A stretch of DNA of 64,000 nt, taken from positions 1 to 64,000 of the forward strand of contig NZ_JBFAHM010000007.1 in assembly GCF_040654195.1 (NCBI RefSeq). Reading direction: 5' to 3'. Made by a program: the position numbers and the translations under genes. Under the pieces are notes generated by a model. It was not told the origin of the DNA and did no database searches. It saw only the letters and a program-made list of their open reading frames with translations. Below are positions 24,525 to 33,412 of this stretch, piece after piece. Within the stretch, counting starts at the first letter, position 1; every line of letters starts with the position of its first letter. This DNA comes from Hamadaea sp013361475 (GTDB taxonomy: Bacteria > Actinomycetota > Actinomycetes > Mycobacteriales > Micromonosporaceae).

Positions 24525-25106
24525 CTAGTACTGAGCCCGCTGCACGATCTCGGCGACCTGCCGAGCGAGCGCTTCCCGGCCACCCCGGTTGTCCACACGC
24601 TCATGTGGCACCGCCGGAGCCCGGTCGGGCCGGATCCGCGCCACGTACGCCGCGTAGTCGGCGAGCTTCTGCCCGTCTCGGGCCAGCCCCCGGGCCTCGA
24701 TCCGACCCCGCAGCGTCACCGGATCGGTGTGCACCCAGACCAGGCGTACGCGGGGACCGCCGAGCGCGCCGACCCAGGAGTGCCACCGTTCCGGGTCGTG
24801 GATCGGGCCGCTGAACGGTCCCGACAGCAACACGGGACAGCCGTGCGAGCGCACTTCCCGCGCCGTCGCGGTGAGCCCGGCGTATTCGTGTTCCTTGATG
24901 TGCTCGTCGTACCAGGGTCCTTCGCGTTCGCCCTCCGGCCGCCCGTACGCCGCCAGGGTCGCCGCCACGAACTCGGCGTACAGGGTGTCCTTGTCGAGCA
25001 GGGCCGGAACCGGATCGAGCCGCTCCAGCAGCAGCCCGGCGACGGTCGACTTGCCCGCCCCGGGCGGCCCGGCGACCACCCACACGTCGGCGACCTGGTC
25101 TTTCAC
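24525..25106 (-). CDS. P-loop kinase-like AAA protein
   Basis: 193 aa. VVAGPPGAGKSTVAG is a Walker A at residues 10-24. LLDKDTLYAEF and the later LVWVHTDPVTLRGRIEARG resemble small-molecule kinases of the Zeta/shikimate-kinase-like class that phosphorylate sugars or antibiotics. No antitoxin gene is adjacent, so a toxin role is not supported. It starts 24 bp from the divergent thiamine-binding protein gene. Confidence 0.78.
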   Translation of the reverse strand: MKDQVADVWVVAGPPGAGKSTVAGLLLERLDPVPALLDKDTLYAEFVAATLAAYGRPEGEREGPWYDEHIKEHEYAGLTATAREVRSHGCPVLLSGPFSGPIHDPERWHSWVGALGGPRVRLVWVHTDPVTLRGRIEARGLARDGQKLADYAAYVARIRPDRAPAVPHERVDNRGGREALARQVAEIVQRAQY

Positions 25107-25129
25107 GCCCCGATGATAGCCTCGTGATC

Positions 25130-25441
25130 ATGTCCGTTCTGGTCGCGTTCAGTGTTTCCCCGGTCGGCACCGGCGAGGACGTCGGGGAGATCGTCGCCGA
25201 GGCCATTCGCGTCGTACGCGCGTCCGGCCTGCCCAACCGCACCGACGCCATGTTCACCACGATCGAGGGCGAGACCTGGGACGAGGTGATGGCCGTCGTC
25301 AAAGCCGCCACGGAGGCCGTCCACGCCCGCTCTCCGCGTACCGGGCTCGTGCTCAAACTCGACTGGCGCGACGGCGTCAGCGGCGCGCTGGACGCGAAGG
25401 TCGCGACCGTCGACCGCCTCCTCGGCGAAAAGGCGGACTGA
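25130..25441 (+). CDS. MTH1187/YkoF-type thiamine-binding protein
   Basis: 103 aa from the ATG at 25130; an upstream in-frame GTG at 25124 is possible. VLVAFSVSPVGTGEDVGEIVAEAI, then SGLPNRTDAMFTTIEGETWDEVM is characteristic of the MTH1187 family, small ferredoxin-like tetramers that bind thiamine-related ligands. No thiamine transporter or ThiT/Ykoc genes are adjacent, so its partner is unknown. Confidence 0.85.
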   Translation: MSVLVAFSVSPVGTGEDVGEIVAEAIRVVRASGLPNRTDAMFTTIEGETWDEVMAVVKAATEAVHARSPRTGLVLKLDWRDGVSGALDAKVATVDRLLGEKAD

Positions 25442-25588
25442 CCGGATCGATGGATTTAGTGGCACAATCCCCCCGACCGCCACGAGCCGGCCGGCTCGGT
25501 CCGGGTGGTCTTCGTCGGTTCCACCGGCCGTGATTCCAGCGAACGGAGGAGTTCGACGACCACGTAAGACCTGGGGAGGAGCGAAGAC

Positions 25589-26665
25589 GTGGTTCGCAGG
25601 AGTTTGGCGATCTTGGTGATCGCCGTCGCCGGGATGATCATCCCGGGCGCGGTGCCCAGTGGGGCCGCGGTTCTTTCGGCCGGCGAGGTCACGGCCACCA
25701 CCGTTCTGACGACTCCAGCCCCGGCGGGCGCGGTCACGGCGAATGTCGCCGTCGCCGCCACCGTGGGGCTCAAGGTGATCAGCCACAACATCTGCGGTGG
25801 CATGTGTCAGCACGGGACGACCACCAATCTGCCGGTCGTGACCGATCTGGTGGACGCCTACTCGCCGCATCTGATGATGTTTCAGGAGGTGTGCTACCAG
25901 CAGTTCGAGTGGTTCGGCGCGCACACCTTCACATCCGGGCAGTATCAGATGGGGTTCACCGCGATGCTCACCAACTACACCGGTTGTGGGGCGACAAGTT
26001 GTGCGGTGAACGAGGACGCGGATCCGTCCAATGACGACCGACGCTGCTGGATTGGTCAGGTCATGGCCGCCCGGGGCACGCTGAGCGGCCGCGACGAGAT
26101 CTCGGTCGGCGGCGAGCGCCATCAGATCAACGGGTCGACTGCGGTCAATCCGCGGACCTTCCGCGCGCTGTGTTTCGACGTCCGCCTGGCGGAGCTGGGC
26201 AGTCGCGTGGTCAAGGGGTGCAGCGTTCATTTCCGCGCATTCCAGGATCCCGCCGGGATCAACAAGCGAGCCCGGACAGCGCAGGCGACGCGCCTGGCGT
26301 CCGATCTCGACGGCGACATCGCCGGCCGCAAGATCGTGGTCGTGGGCGGGGACTTCAACTCGCACGCCGTCGACCCCGCGATGGACGCCTTCTACCGCCC
26401 GGAAACCCTGCCCGGCGGCGGGTTCGGCATGTTCTACGAGGCCGACCAGGATGACGACCGCTACTACGGGACGCGGTGCAGCACGTCGGCAGCGGCCTGC
26501 CGCAGCGGTGCCAAGACTCTCGGAACGGCCACGAAGTACGACTACATCTTCTACTCCGAAACCGTGGACCCGGCCTCGGTGAGCGCCTTGCCGATCGAGG
26601 TCGCCGACATCGTCTCCGACCACGACTTCTACCGTGGCCTCATCGAGGTGAGCACCACCGCCTGA
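25589..26665 (+). CDS. Secreted endonuclease/exonuclease/phosphatase (EEP) fold protein
   Basis: 358 aa from a GTG behind GGGGAGGA. A Sec signal (LAILVIAVAGMIIPGAVPSGAA) is followed by an EEP domain: KVISHNICG (first metal-site strand), MMFQEV with the metal-binding Glu, GGDFNSHAVDP and the final VSDHDFYRG. Extra Cys (CGGMC, CGATSC, CSTSAAAC) suggest extracellular disulfides. It probably cleaves DNA or a phosphodiester outside the cell; the substrate is unknown. It ends at a GC-rich hairpin shared with the convergent gene. Confidence 0.85.
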   Translation: MVRRSLAILVIAVAGMIIPGAVPSGAAVLSAGEVTATTVLTTPAPAGAVTANVAVAATVGLKVISHNICGGMCQHGTTTNLPVVTDLVDAYSPHLMMFQEVCYQQFEWFGAHTFTSGQYQMGFTAMLTNYTGCGATSCAVNEDADPSNDDRRCWIGQVMAARGTLSGRDEISVGGERHQINGSTAVNPRTFRALCFDVRLAELGSRVVKGCSVHFRAFQDPAGINKRARTAQATRLASDLDGDIAGRKIVVVGGDFNSHAVDPAMDAFYRPETLPGGGFGMFYEADQDDDRYYGTRCSTSAAACRSGAKTLGTATKYDYIFYSETVDPASVSALPIEVADIVSDHDFYRGLIEVSTTA

Positions 26666-26672
26666 CCAACGG

Positions 26673-26700
26673 CCCCCGGGCGGCGACCGCCGCTCGGGGG
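26673..26700. terminator. Terminator hairpin between convergent genes
   Basis: CCCCCGGGCGGCG (26673-26685) and CGCCGCTCGGGGG (26688-26700) pair with one mismatch, directly after the EEP stop and before the end of the DUF5060-like gene. Confidence 0.65.
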
Positions 26701-26717
26701 CGACGGCTCTCGGGGAC

Positions 26718-27803
26718 CTACGACGGCGTGCGCTGCGCCGGGACGGCTTGCGTCAGGCGTACCGCCGAGTCTGCGGCAAGCGCGGGGACCGCGAGCCGGA
26801 TCGTGCCGTCGGCCGTGACCATCGGATCCTGGTGCCGCGCGGACCCGTCGGCGGTCGAGCACCAGGTGGCCACGTAGGCGCCCGGCGCGAAGCCGGTCAG
26901 CGCCACCGATCCCTCTGCTGTGGACGGGATCCACAGCAGCGCCTTGGTCGGCGAGGTCAGCGCGAGGGCGGGGCCGGTCGCGAGGGGCGTGTATCGGCTC
27001 AGCCGCTCCCCGGCGAGGAACGTGCGGAGGCCGCGGAAGTCCACGTCGGCGAGGTGACCGGCGAATCCCGAGAAGATCGTTGCCCACGGGGAGCGGTCGC
27101 CGTCGTGCAGAACCGGCAGGTCAGCCCGGCCGGAGCCGATCTCGACGTCCACCCCGACGATCGGATGCCCGTAGGGATCGGCCGCCCGCAGCACCTCCGT
27201 CCACTCCAGACTCGGTGGCGACCAGGCGAACACGGCCGGATGAGCGGCCCAGCGTGCGGCCGCGTGCGGCGCCCAGTCCGCGGCGGGCAGCATCATGATC
27301 ACGGAAAGGCCCAGCTCAGATCCCTGGTCGAGGACCTCGTCCAGCCGCGCTGCGGTCTCTCCCGGCGGCTCGGCGGCCAGGCGTGCCACCGTCGCGCCCG
27401 CCGCCGCGAGCTCTGCCAGCCGACGGTCGGCGTCCGCGAGCGGGCCCAGGTCCGCACCCAGCGGTAGGAACGGTTCACCCGACTCGTAGCGAAATGCCCC
27501 ATCCTGCGGGTGAATCGCCCCATGCGCCTGCGGGTCGGCCTCGACCTCCATCGACAGCGGCGGGCTCAGCTCCGTTCCCTGACTCGCGACCAGCTGCCAG
27601 TGACCCGCCAGCGGCGGCGCGAACCGCACGCGCCACCCCGCCTCGTGGCGGAAAGCCGGCACCGCGGTGGTCAGGCCGCACGGACCGGTCACGGTCATGA
27701 TCGGTTCTTCACCCATCTCGTACGCGGGGCGCACCGCCTCCAGCGTGAACTCGGCCGGCCGGTGCACCGCGGTCTGCGCAGGTCCGGTGAGGATCAAGGT
27801 CAC
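26718..27803 (-). CDS. DUF5060/glycosidase-like protein
   Basis: About 361 aa from a GTG at 27803 (VTLILTGPAQ); a TTG at 27839 adds 12 residues. The first 95 residues look like a beta-sandwich (GWRVRFAPPLAGHWQLVA), as in the DUF5060 domain placed before glycoside-hydrolase barrels. FRYESGEPFLPLGADLG then begins a barrel-like region, but the barrel seems short and I cannot identify a convincing Glu pair. There is no signal peptide. Possibly a degenerate or intracellular relative of sugar-acting enzymes. Confidence 0.55.
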   Translation of the reverse strand: MTLILTGPAQTAVHRPAEFTLEAVRPAYEMGEEPIMTVTGPCGLTTAVPAFRHEAGWRVRFAPPLAGHWQLVASQGTELSPPLSMEVEADPQAHGAIHPQDGAFRYESGEPFLPLGADLGPLADADRRLAELAAAGATVARLAAEPPGETAARLDEVLDQGSELGLSVIMMLPAADWAPHAAARWAAHPAVFAWSPPSLEWTEVLRAADPYGHPIVGVDVEIGSGRADLPVLHDGDRSPWATIFSGFAGHLADVDFRGLRTFLAGERLSRYTPLATGPALALTSPTKALLWIPSTAEGSVALTGFAPGAYVATWCSTADGSARHQDPMVTADGTIRLAVPALAADSAVRLTQAVPAQRTPS

Positions 27804-27875
27804 GGCGCAAACGATTTCATCGATCCACTGCAGCGGCAACCGCCGTTCGGAGGGTCCGCCTGTAGTGTCTGTGGC

Positions 27876-29978
27876 GTGGAGCTGCGTGATCAGGCTGAAT
27901 CGGTCCTGCGTGAGCTGGTCGGGTCAGCCGCGGCGACCCTGCGCGAAGATCAGTGGACGGCGATCGAGGCCCTCGTCGTACGCGATCAGCGCGTCCTCTG
28001 CGTGCAGCGGACAGGCTGGGGCAAATCGGCCGTCTACTTCATCGCCACCGCGCTGTTGCGCCGGAACGGCAGCGGGCCGACGGTGATCGTGTCGCCGTTG
28101 CTCGCGTTGATGCGCAACCAGGTCGCCGCGGCCGAACGGGCGGGCATCCGCGCTCGGACGATCAACTCGGCGAACCTGGAGGAGTGGGACCAGATCACCG
28201 ACGAGATCCGCGCCGGGGCGATCGACGTGCTGCTGATCAGCCCGGAACGGCTCAACAATCCGGACTTCCGGGACGGAGTGCTGCCGAAGCTCGCCGCGAC
28301 GACCGGCCTGCTCGTCATCGACGAGGCGCACTGCGTCTCCGACTGGGGTCACGACTTCCGGCCCGACTACCGGCGGCTGCGTACGCTGCTCGGCGAGCTG
28401 CCCGCCGGAGTGCCGGTGCTGGCGACGACCGCCACCGCCAACGGACGGGTCTGCGCCGACGTCGCGGAGCAGCTCGGAGCCGACGTCCTCGTGCTGCGTG
28501 GCCCGCTCGGCCGGGACTCCCTGCGGCTGTCGGTCCTGTCGTTGCCGTCGGCGGCGCACCGGCTGGGCTGGCTCGCCGACCACCTCGACGGCCTGAGCGG
28601 TTCCGGCATCGTCTACACGTTGACCGTCGCCGGAGCGAGCGAGACCGCCGAGTTCCTGCGGTCGCGCGGCTACTCCGCCACCGTCTACACCGGACAGGCG
28701 GAGGACGCCGAACGCCGCCAGGCCGAGCAGGATCTCCTCGACAACAAGGTCAAAGTGCTGGTCGCGACGTCGGCGCTGGGCATGGGCTTCGACAAGCCCG
28801 ACCTCGGGTTCGTCGTGCACCTGGGCGCACCCGCCTCGCCGATCGCGTACTACCAGCAGGTCGGCCGGGCCGGTCGTGCGGTCGAGTCGGCCGACGTGGT
28901 GCTGATGCCGGGCAAGGAGGACACTGCGATCTGGCGATACTTCGCCTCGCTCGCCTTCCCGCCCGAAGAACAGGTACGCCGGGTGCTCGACGTCCTCGAC
29001 CAGGCCGGTCGGCCGCTGTCGACGCAGGCGCTCGAACCGCTCGTGGACCTGCGGCGTACGCGTCTGGAGATGATGCTCAAGGTGCTGGACGTCGACGGCG
29101 CCGTCCGTCGCGTACGGGGTGGGTGGTTCGCGACCGGGGAGAAGTGGTCCTACGACACCACCCGGTTGGGGCGCGTGGCCGACGCCCGCGAGTCCGAACA
29201 GCGCGCCATGCTGGCGTACACCTCCACTTCGGACTGCCGGATGCACTTCCTGCGGCAGCAGCTCGACGATCCCGAGTCGCAGCCGTGCGGACGATGCGAC
29301 ACCTGCGCCGGGGCGTTCCTGCCGTCCTCCGTCAGCGACGAGGCACTGGCGGCGGCGACGGCGTACCTGCATCGGCCGGGGGTGACGATCGAGCCCCGGC
29401 GGCAGTGGCCCACCGGGCTGGCCGCCATCGGCCTCGACCTGTCCGGCCGCGTACCGCCGGAGGAGCAGGCCTCGGCGGGCCGGGCGATCGGCCGACTGTC
29501 CGACCTCGGCTGGGGGCCACGGCTGCGGTCGCTCCTCGACGCCGGGGACGGACCCGTGCCCGACGACGTCCTGAAGGCGCTCGTGGAGGTGCTGAAGGAC
29601 TGGGCCAAAGGCGACGACCCCTGGCCGGTACGCCCGGCCGGCGTGGTCGGCATCGGCTCCCGCCGACGCCCCGAGCTCGTCGCGTCCGCCGCGACCCGGA
29701 TAGCCGAGATCGGCCGGCTTCCGTTGCTCGGACTCACCACCCCGCTCGGGCCGCTGTCCCCGGTGGCGGGCGGTAACAGCGCCCAACGGCTGCGGCTGGT
29801 CCACGGCTCGATCGAGATCGGCGCCGGCCTCGCCTCCGCACTGTCCACTGTCGATGGCCCGATTCTGCTGGTGGACGACGTCGTCGACAGCGGCTGGACG
29901 GCGACCCTGGTCGCTCGCGAGCTACGGCAGGCCGGCGCTGCCGCCGTCTACCCGCTCGCCCTCGCCCTCAACGCGTGA
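27876..29978 (+). CDS. recQ: RecQ family ATP-dependent DNA helicase with C-terminal phosphoribosyltransferase-like domain
   Basis: 700 aa from a GTG at 27876. Helicase motifs: QRTGWGKSAVYF (Walker A), VIDEAHCVSDWGHDFRPDY (DEAH box and RecQ motif), TATAN, and YYQQVGRAGRAVE (motif VI). A zinc-binding set follows: C in TSDCRMHF, then CGRCDTC. After a winged-helix-like region the last 110 residues contain ILLVDDVVDSGWTATLVARE, the PRPP-loop pattern of type I phosphoribosyltransferases. The codons upstream of 27876 stay open but overlap the divergent gene and lack helicase homology. Role: unwinding of recombination intermediates. Confidence 0.9.
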   Translation: MELRDQAESVLRELVGSAAATLREDQWTAIEALVVRDQRVLCVQRTGWGKSAVYFIATALLRRNGSGPTVIVSPLLALMRNQVAAAERAGIRARTINSANLEEWDQITDEIRAGAIDVLLISPERLNNPDFRDGVLPKLAATTGLLVIDEAHCVSDWGHDFRPDYRRLRTLLGELPAGVPVLATTATANGRVCADVAEQLGADVLVLRGPLGRDSLRLSVLSLPSAAHRLGWLADHLDGLSGSGIVYTLTVAGASETAEFLRSRGYSATVYTGQAEDAERRQAEQDLLDNKVKVLVATSALGMGFDKPDLGFVVHLGAPASPIAYYQQVGRAGRAVESADVVLMPGKEDTAIWRYFASLAFPPEEQVRRVLDVLDQAGRPLSTQALEPLVDLRRTRLEMMLKVLDVDGAVRRVRGGWFATGEKWSYDTTRLGRVADARESEQRAMLAYTSTSDCRMHFLRQQLDDPESQPCGRCDTCAGAFLPSSVSDEALAAATAYLHRPGVTIEPRRQWPTGLAAIGLDLSGRVPPEEQASAGRAIGRLSDLGWGPRLRSLLDAGDGPVPDDVLKALVEVLKDWAKGDDPWPVRPAGVVGIGSRRRPELVASAATRIAEIGRLPLLGLTTPLGPLSPVAGGNSAQRLRLVHGSIEIGAGLASALSTVDGPILLVDDVVDSGWTATLVARELRQAGAAAVYPLALALNA

Positions 29979-29986
29979 TGCTTCCC

Positions 29987-30065
29987 GCGTGATCATTGCG
30001 TCAGCCATGCTGTTTCAGCGGACAAATCGCCACCCGAAACGACGTGGCTGACGCAATGATCACGC
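29987..30065. repeat. Family B palindrome, copy B2
   Basis: GCGTGATCATTGCGTCAGCC and GGCTGACGCAATGATCACGC are exact complements; the inner bases again hold a GTTTCA-like inverted pair. It sits between the converging recQ and M6 peptidase genes. Confidence 0.85.
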
Positions 30066-30085
30066 AACTAGAAGGGAACGAAGCG

Positions 30086-32497
30086 TCAGGAGGTGACGCG
30101 GATCTTGATCGACGTGCCGCTCTCGTCGAGCACGCGGATCTTGACCCCCGCCGCCGGCAGGATGACGCCGTGGTTCGGCAGTTCGGCGTACCAGTAGGTC
30201 TTGGTGTCGTCGAACAGCGGCTGCGCCGCCTGGCCCCGGATGTAGTTCGCCACGCCGTTGATGTGCAGCGTGAACGAGTCCGCCCGGGTCAGGCTGAACG
30301 GCGCGTCGTAGACCTGGACCCGCGACCGCCACGGAACCCCGTTGAGGTTGTACAGGGGAACCGGGTGGGAGTCGATGTACAGGTTCCGGCCGGAGCCGGG
30401 GTGGGCGAAGGTGTCGTTGTCGGCGTACGACGTGTCCCAGTAGGAGATGAGCAGGCCCTGCTGGTACGCGTAGTGGTCGACCTTGTCCGGCGCCGTGTTC
30501 AGGTAACCGAAGTAGTACGGCCCGGTCTTGAGGTACTTGTCGTAGGAGACGTAAGACCGGTGCCCGGCGATGTAGTAGTTGTCGTAGAACGCCGAGATGG
30601 ACGTCCCGACGGCGGAGAAGCCCGCCGCGGTCCAGCCGTTCGCGCCGCTCTCCGCGCCGTCACCGAAGATCGCCGAACCGTTCGCCGTGATGGCGACCTC
30701 GTCCACGAAGATGCCGTTCGGCACCGCCGGGTCGTTGCCGGCCACCGCGCCGTCCGTGGCGTAGCGGATGCGCAGCGAGACCGTCTTGCCGGCGTACGCC
30801 GACAGGTCGAACGTCGCCGCGGTCCACGCTGCCTGCGTGCCGTCGATACCGTTGCCCTCGGCCGCCTTGGCGATGCTGCCGGGGATGGCCTTCCAGCCGG
30901 TGCCGTCGTCGACTTCGACGTACGCGTAGTCGCACGCGTCGGCGCCGCAGTCCTCGATGTCGTACCGGGCTTGGAAGGACAGCGAAGCCGATCCGGCCGG
31001 CAGGGTCACCTGCCGGGCCAGCGTGGCCGCGTAGTCGTCACCGGAGCCGCTCCACCACTGGTTCGCACCGGCGGCCGGCGCACCCAGCGCGGTGACGACC
31101 TCCTTCTTCGGGAGCACCACCACGAGGGCTTGCGCCTTGGTCGAGTTGTACTCCTGTGGGCCGAGCGTCAGCGTCCGGTTCCCGCCGACCCCTGCTCCCG
31201 CCACCAGCGTCTCGTAGTCCAGCCAGCCCAGCTGCAGCTTGTTCCAGGCTCCGAGGTCGCCGGCGCGGTCGCCGATGAACTGCTCGCCCTTGGCGCCGAG
31301 CCGGCTCTGCGCCATGAGCGTCCAGTGCTCGTTGTTGTTGTCCCCGCCGTAGGTGATGTTGTAGTCGTCCGGCAGGCCGAGGTCGTGACCGAACTCGTGG
31401 AAGAACACGCTCCGGCCGCCGTTCTCCGGCTGGATCGTGTAGTCGCCGATCCACAGACCCGAGGTGCCGATCTGGGTGCCGCCGAGGAGGTTCCCGGCCG
31501 GGCCCTGCGACCCGGCGAGGTTGGTGTACGCGTACCAGCGGTGGCTCCAGATGGCGTCCTCACCCTGTTGCGGGTCGCCGTCGGCCTGGTCGCCGCCGGC
31601 GTGGACGATCTGGAAGTGGTCCATGTACCCGTCGGGCTCGTTGAAGTTGCCGTCGCCGTCGAAGTCGTAACGGTCCCACTTGTCGAACGTCGCCAGTTCG
31701 GCCGCGATCTCGGCGTCCGTGCGGCCGAGGGCCTTCTGGTCGGCGTACCACTGGTTGGCCGCGTCCTTGATCAGCGCCCACGTGTTCGAGCAGACGTTGC
31801 CGGCGCACGGGTAGCCGTTCGACCGGCCGTAGCGCGCCTCGTTGTACTGGACCTTGACCCAGTCCGTGACCGTGCCGTCCACGCTGTACCGCCCGGACGA
31901 CTGCGTCTCGTAGTAGGTCTTGAGCGACTCGACACCCTTGCCGGTGCCGAAGTACATCTCCTGGTAGTGCTCCCGGTTGTAGTCGGGTTGCCACACGGTC
32001 GAGTTGTCGACCGCGCGGTTCGGTTCCGGGATCGAGTTGACCAGCGGACCCTCGAATGTCGCCGGACCCTGCGTGTTGACGTCAGTGTCCTGGTCGGGGT
32101 AGCTGGGGTGCCTCGTGTCGCCGAACTCGGCCAGGATCACGAAGACCCGGTCGGTCGTCTCCCGAGACAGCTCCACGTACTGGTCTTTCTTCCCACGCCC
32201 CGAGAAGGCGTTGCGAGAGCCGGCGGCCGTCTGTCCGACCTTGACGACCGTGCTCGCGCCGCGCTGCTCAGCCTTCCGTTCGCCGTTCAGAACGGCGGTG
32301 AGACCTTGCTCGCGCAGCTCCCTTCGCTTGTCCTCCAAGGGGTTGGGCAGCTCGTCGGTGCCCGGCACGCTGTCGCCGGTCACCTCCGTGCTGACTGGGG
32401 TCGCCGGCTTGGGCGCCGCGAGCGCGGCCGAACCCAGCGTGGTGCCGAGTCCGGACGCCAGCGACAAGCCAAGCAACCCCACGACGATTCTGCGCAT
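30086..32497 (-). CDS. Secreted M6 family (immune inhibitor A-like) metalloprotease
   Basis: 803 aa from the ATG at 32497, preceded by GGAGGT at 5 bp; the frame is open to 32527 but that start lacks a binding site. Sec signal MRRIVVGLLGLSLASGLG...AALAAP, a propeptide of about 90 residues, then the catalytic domain with HEFGHDLGLPDDY (HExxHxxxxxD/H) near residue 366. The C-terminal half has beta-sandwich regions (LSFQARYDIEDCGADACDY) like the VEG/MAM-type domains of InhA. It is a zinc endopeptidase that probably degrades extracellular protein. Confidence 0.92.
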   Translation of the reverse strand: MRRIVVGLLGLSLASGLGTTLGSAALAAPKPATPVSTEVTGDSVPGTDELPNPLEDKRRELREQGLTAVLNGERKAEQRGASTVVKVGQTAAGSRNAFSGRGKKDQYVELSRETTDRVFVILAEFGDTRHPSYPDQDTDVNTQGPATFEGPLVNSIPEPNRAVDNSTVWQPDYNREHYQEMYFGTGKGVESLKTYYETQSSGRYSVDGTVTDWVKVQYNEARYGRSNGYPCAGNVCSNTWALIKDAANQWYADQKALGRTDAEIAAELATFDKWDRYDFDGDGNFNEPDGYMDHFQIVHAGGDQADGDPQQGEDAIWSHRWYAYTNLAGSQGPAGNLLGGTQIGTSGLWIGDYTIQPENGGRSVFFHEFGHDLGLPDDYNITYGGDNNNEHWTLMAQSRLGAKGEQFIGDRAGDLGAWNKLQLGWLDYETLVAGAGVGGNRTLTLGPQEYNSTKAQALVVVLPKKEVVTALGAPAAGANQWWSGSGDDYAATLARQVTLPAGSASLSFQARYDIEDCGADACDYAYVEVDDGTGWKAIPGSIAKAAEGNGIDGTQAAWTAATFDLSAYAGKTVSLRIRYATDGAVAGNDPAVPNGIFVDEVAITANGSAIFGDGAESGANGWTAAGFSAVGTSISAFYDNYYIAGHRSYVSYDKYLKTGPYYFGYLNTAPDKVDHYAYQQGLLISYWDTSYADNDTFAHPGSGRNLYIDSHPVPLYNLNGVPWRSRVQVYDAPFSLTRADSFTLHINGVANYIRGQAAQPLFDDTKTYWYAELPNHGVILPAAGVKIRVLDESGTSIKIRVTS

Positions 32498-32595
32498 GTC
32501 CACCTCCGGTAGGGGGTCGCTCTCCACCGTTCGGTTGATCAGGTGTCGAGCGTGGTGGTAAGCCTCTCGATCGGAGAGACGACATGCAACCTAGA

Positions 32596-32605
32596 CGATA
32601 TATCG
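32596..32605. promoter_or_regulatory. Palindrome CGATATATCG upstream of the M6 peptidase
   Basis: A 10-bp perfect palindrome in the AT-rich part of the 161-bp gap before the M6 peptidase gene, about 100 bp from its ATG. Possible operator; no adjacent regulator gene. Confidence 0.3.
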
Positions 32606-32658
32606 GGAGATCGGAATACCGTAGTATCGAAAAGTATTAGCCGAGCGTAGGGTGGCGA

Positions 32659-33288
32659 CTACCGTACGAGGGCGTACGCCTCCCGCAGATCGCCCCCGGC
32701 ATAGACATGCGTCGCCAAAGTACGCACATGGTGGTCGCCGTTCACGGCCACCCGGACGGGCACTGCCGCGAACAACGCGCTGTCCGATTTGGAGTCTCCG
32801 TACGCGACGCAGTCGTCCCTGGTCAGACCGTATCGGGCAGCCAGCTCGTCGGCGATCGTCACCTTCGATTGGGGGTTCAGCACACCGCACACGTCGAGGG
32901 TCGTGCCGGCCGGGAACGGCACGTCGGGGAAGATCGCCGCGCGTACGTCGTGCACGCCCCAGGCGCTCAGCCGGCGGACGAAGAAACTCGGCGACAAAGA
33001 TATGACAGCGCAGTGCTCACCGCGTTCGGTGATCTCGGTCCAGACGTCGCGGATGCCCGCGAGCCACGGCGCCCGCGCGAAGGCGTCGGCCACGACGTCC
33101 TCCGTCAACGCGGACCACATCGCGTACGCCTGCCGGGCGTACTCGGCGGAGTCGACCACGCCCAAGGCGAACTGGCCGTCCAGTGACCGAAACTCGTCCA
33201 CCTTGCCGATGACCTTGGCCAGCTCGATGTTGGCCGAGGAGTCGCGGATCAGCGTGCCGTCCATGTCGAACAGATGCAGCCGGCTCAC
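32659..33288 (-). CDS. HAD superfamily phosphatase (phosphoserine-phosphatase-like)
   Basis: 209 aa from a GTG behind AGGGAGG. LFDMDGTLI (7-15) is HAD motif I, AVISLSPSFFVRRL motif II, and SKVTIADELAARYGL with AYGDSKSDSALF supplies motifs III and IV. The helical cap between motifs I and II matches the SerB-like subclass (C1). The true substrate may be phosphoserine or another small phosphoester; no serine genes are nearby. Confidence 0.85.
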   Translation of the reverse strand: MSRLHLFDMDGTLIRDSSANIELAKVIGKVDEFRSLDGQFALGVVDSAEYARQAYAMWSALTEDVVADAFARAPWLAGIRDVWTEITERGEHCAVISLSPSFFVRRLSAWGVHDVRAAIFPDVPFPAGTTLDVCGVLNPQSKVTIADELAARYGLTRDDCVAYGDSKSDSALFAAVPVRVAVNGDHHVRTLATHVYAGGDLREAYALVR

Positions 33289-33309
33289 TCCGCCCTCCCT
33301 TCACATACA

Positions 33310-33340
33310 CCCTGCTCAGGGGGCCTTTCTGCCAGCAGGG
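33310..33340. terminator. Hairpin CCCTGCT/AGCAGGG
   Basis: A perfect 7-bp stem around a loop of 17 bases, with GGGGGCC then CTTTCTGCC inside, lies 3' of the PAC2 gene and 5' of the HAD gene. Confidence 0.45.
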
Positions 33341-33412
33341 GAGATGAAGGATAGCGCTGCGGGCGGTCCTCCGCCAGGAAAACCGCCCTCGAAACGCTGA
33401 AATGCGGGTGAA

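Noticed and set aside
24525..25106. Zeta-type toxin with antitoxin
   Set aside because: The kinase fold is similar, but no small antitoxin gene is adjacent.
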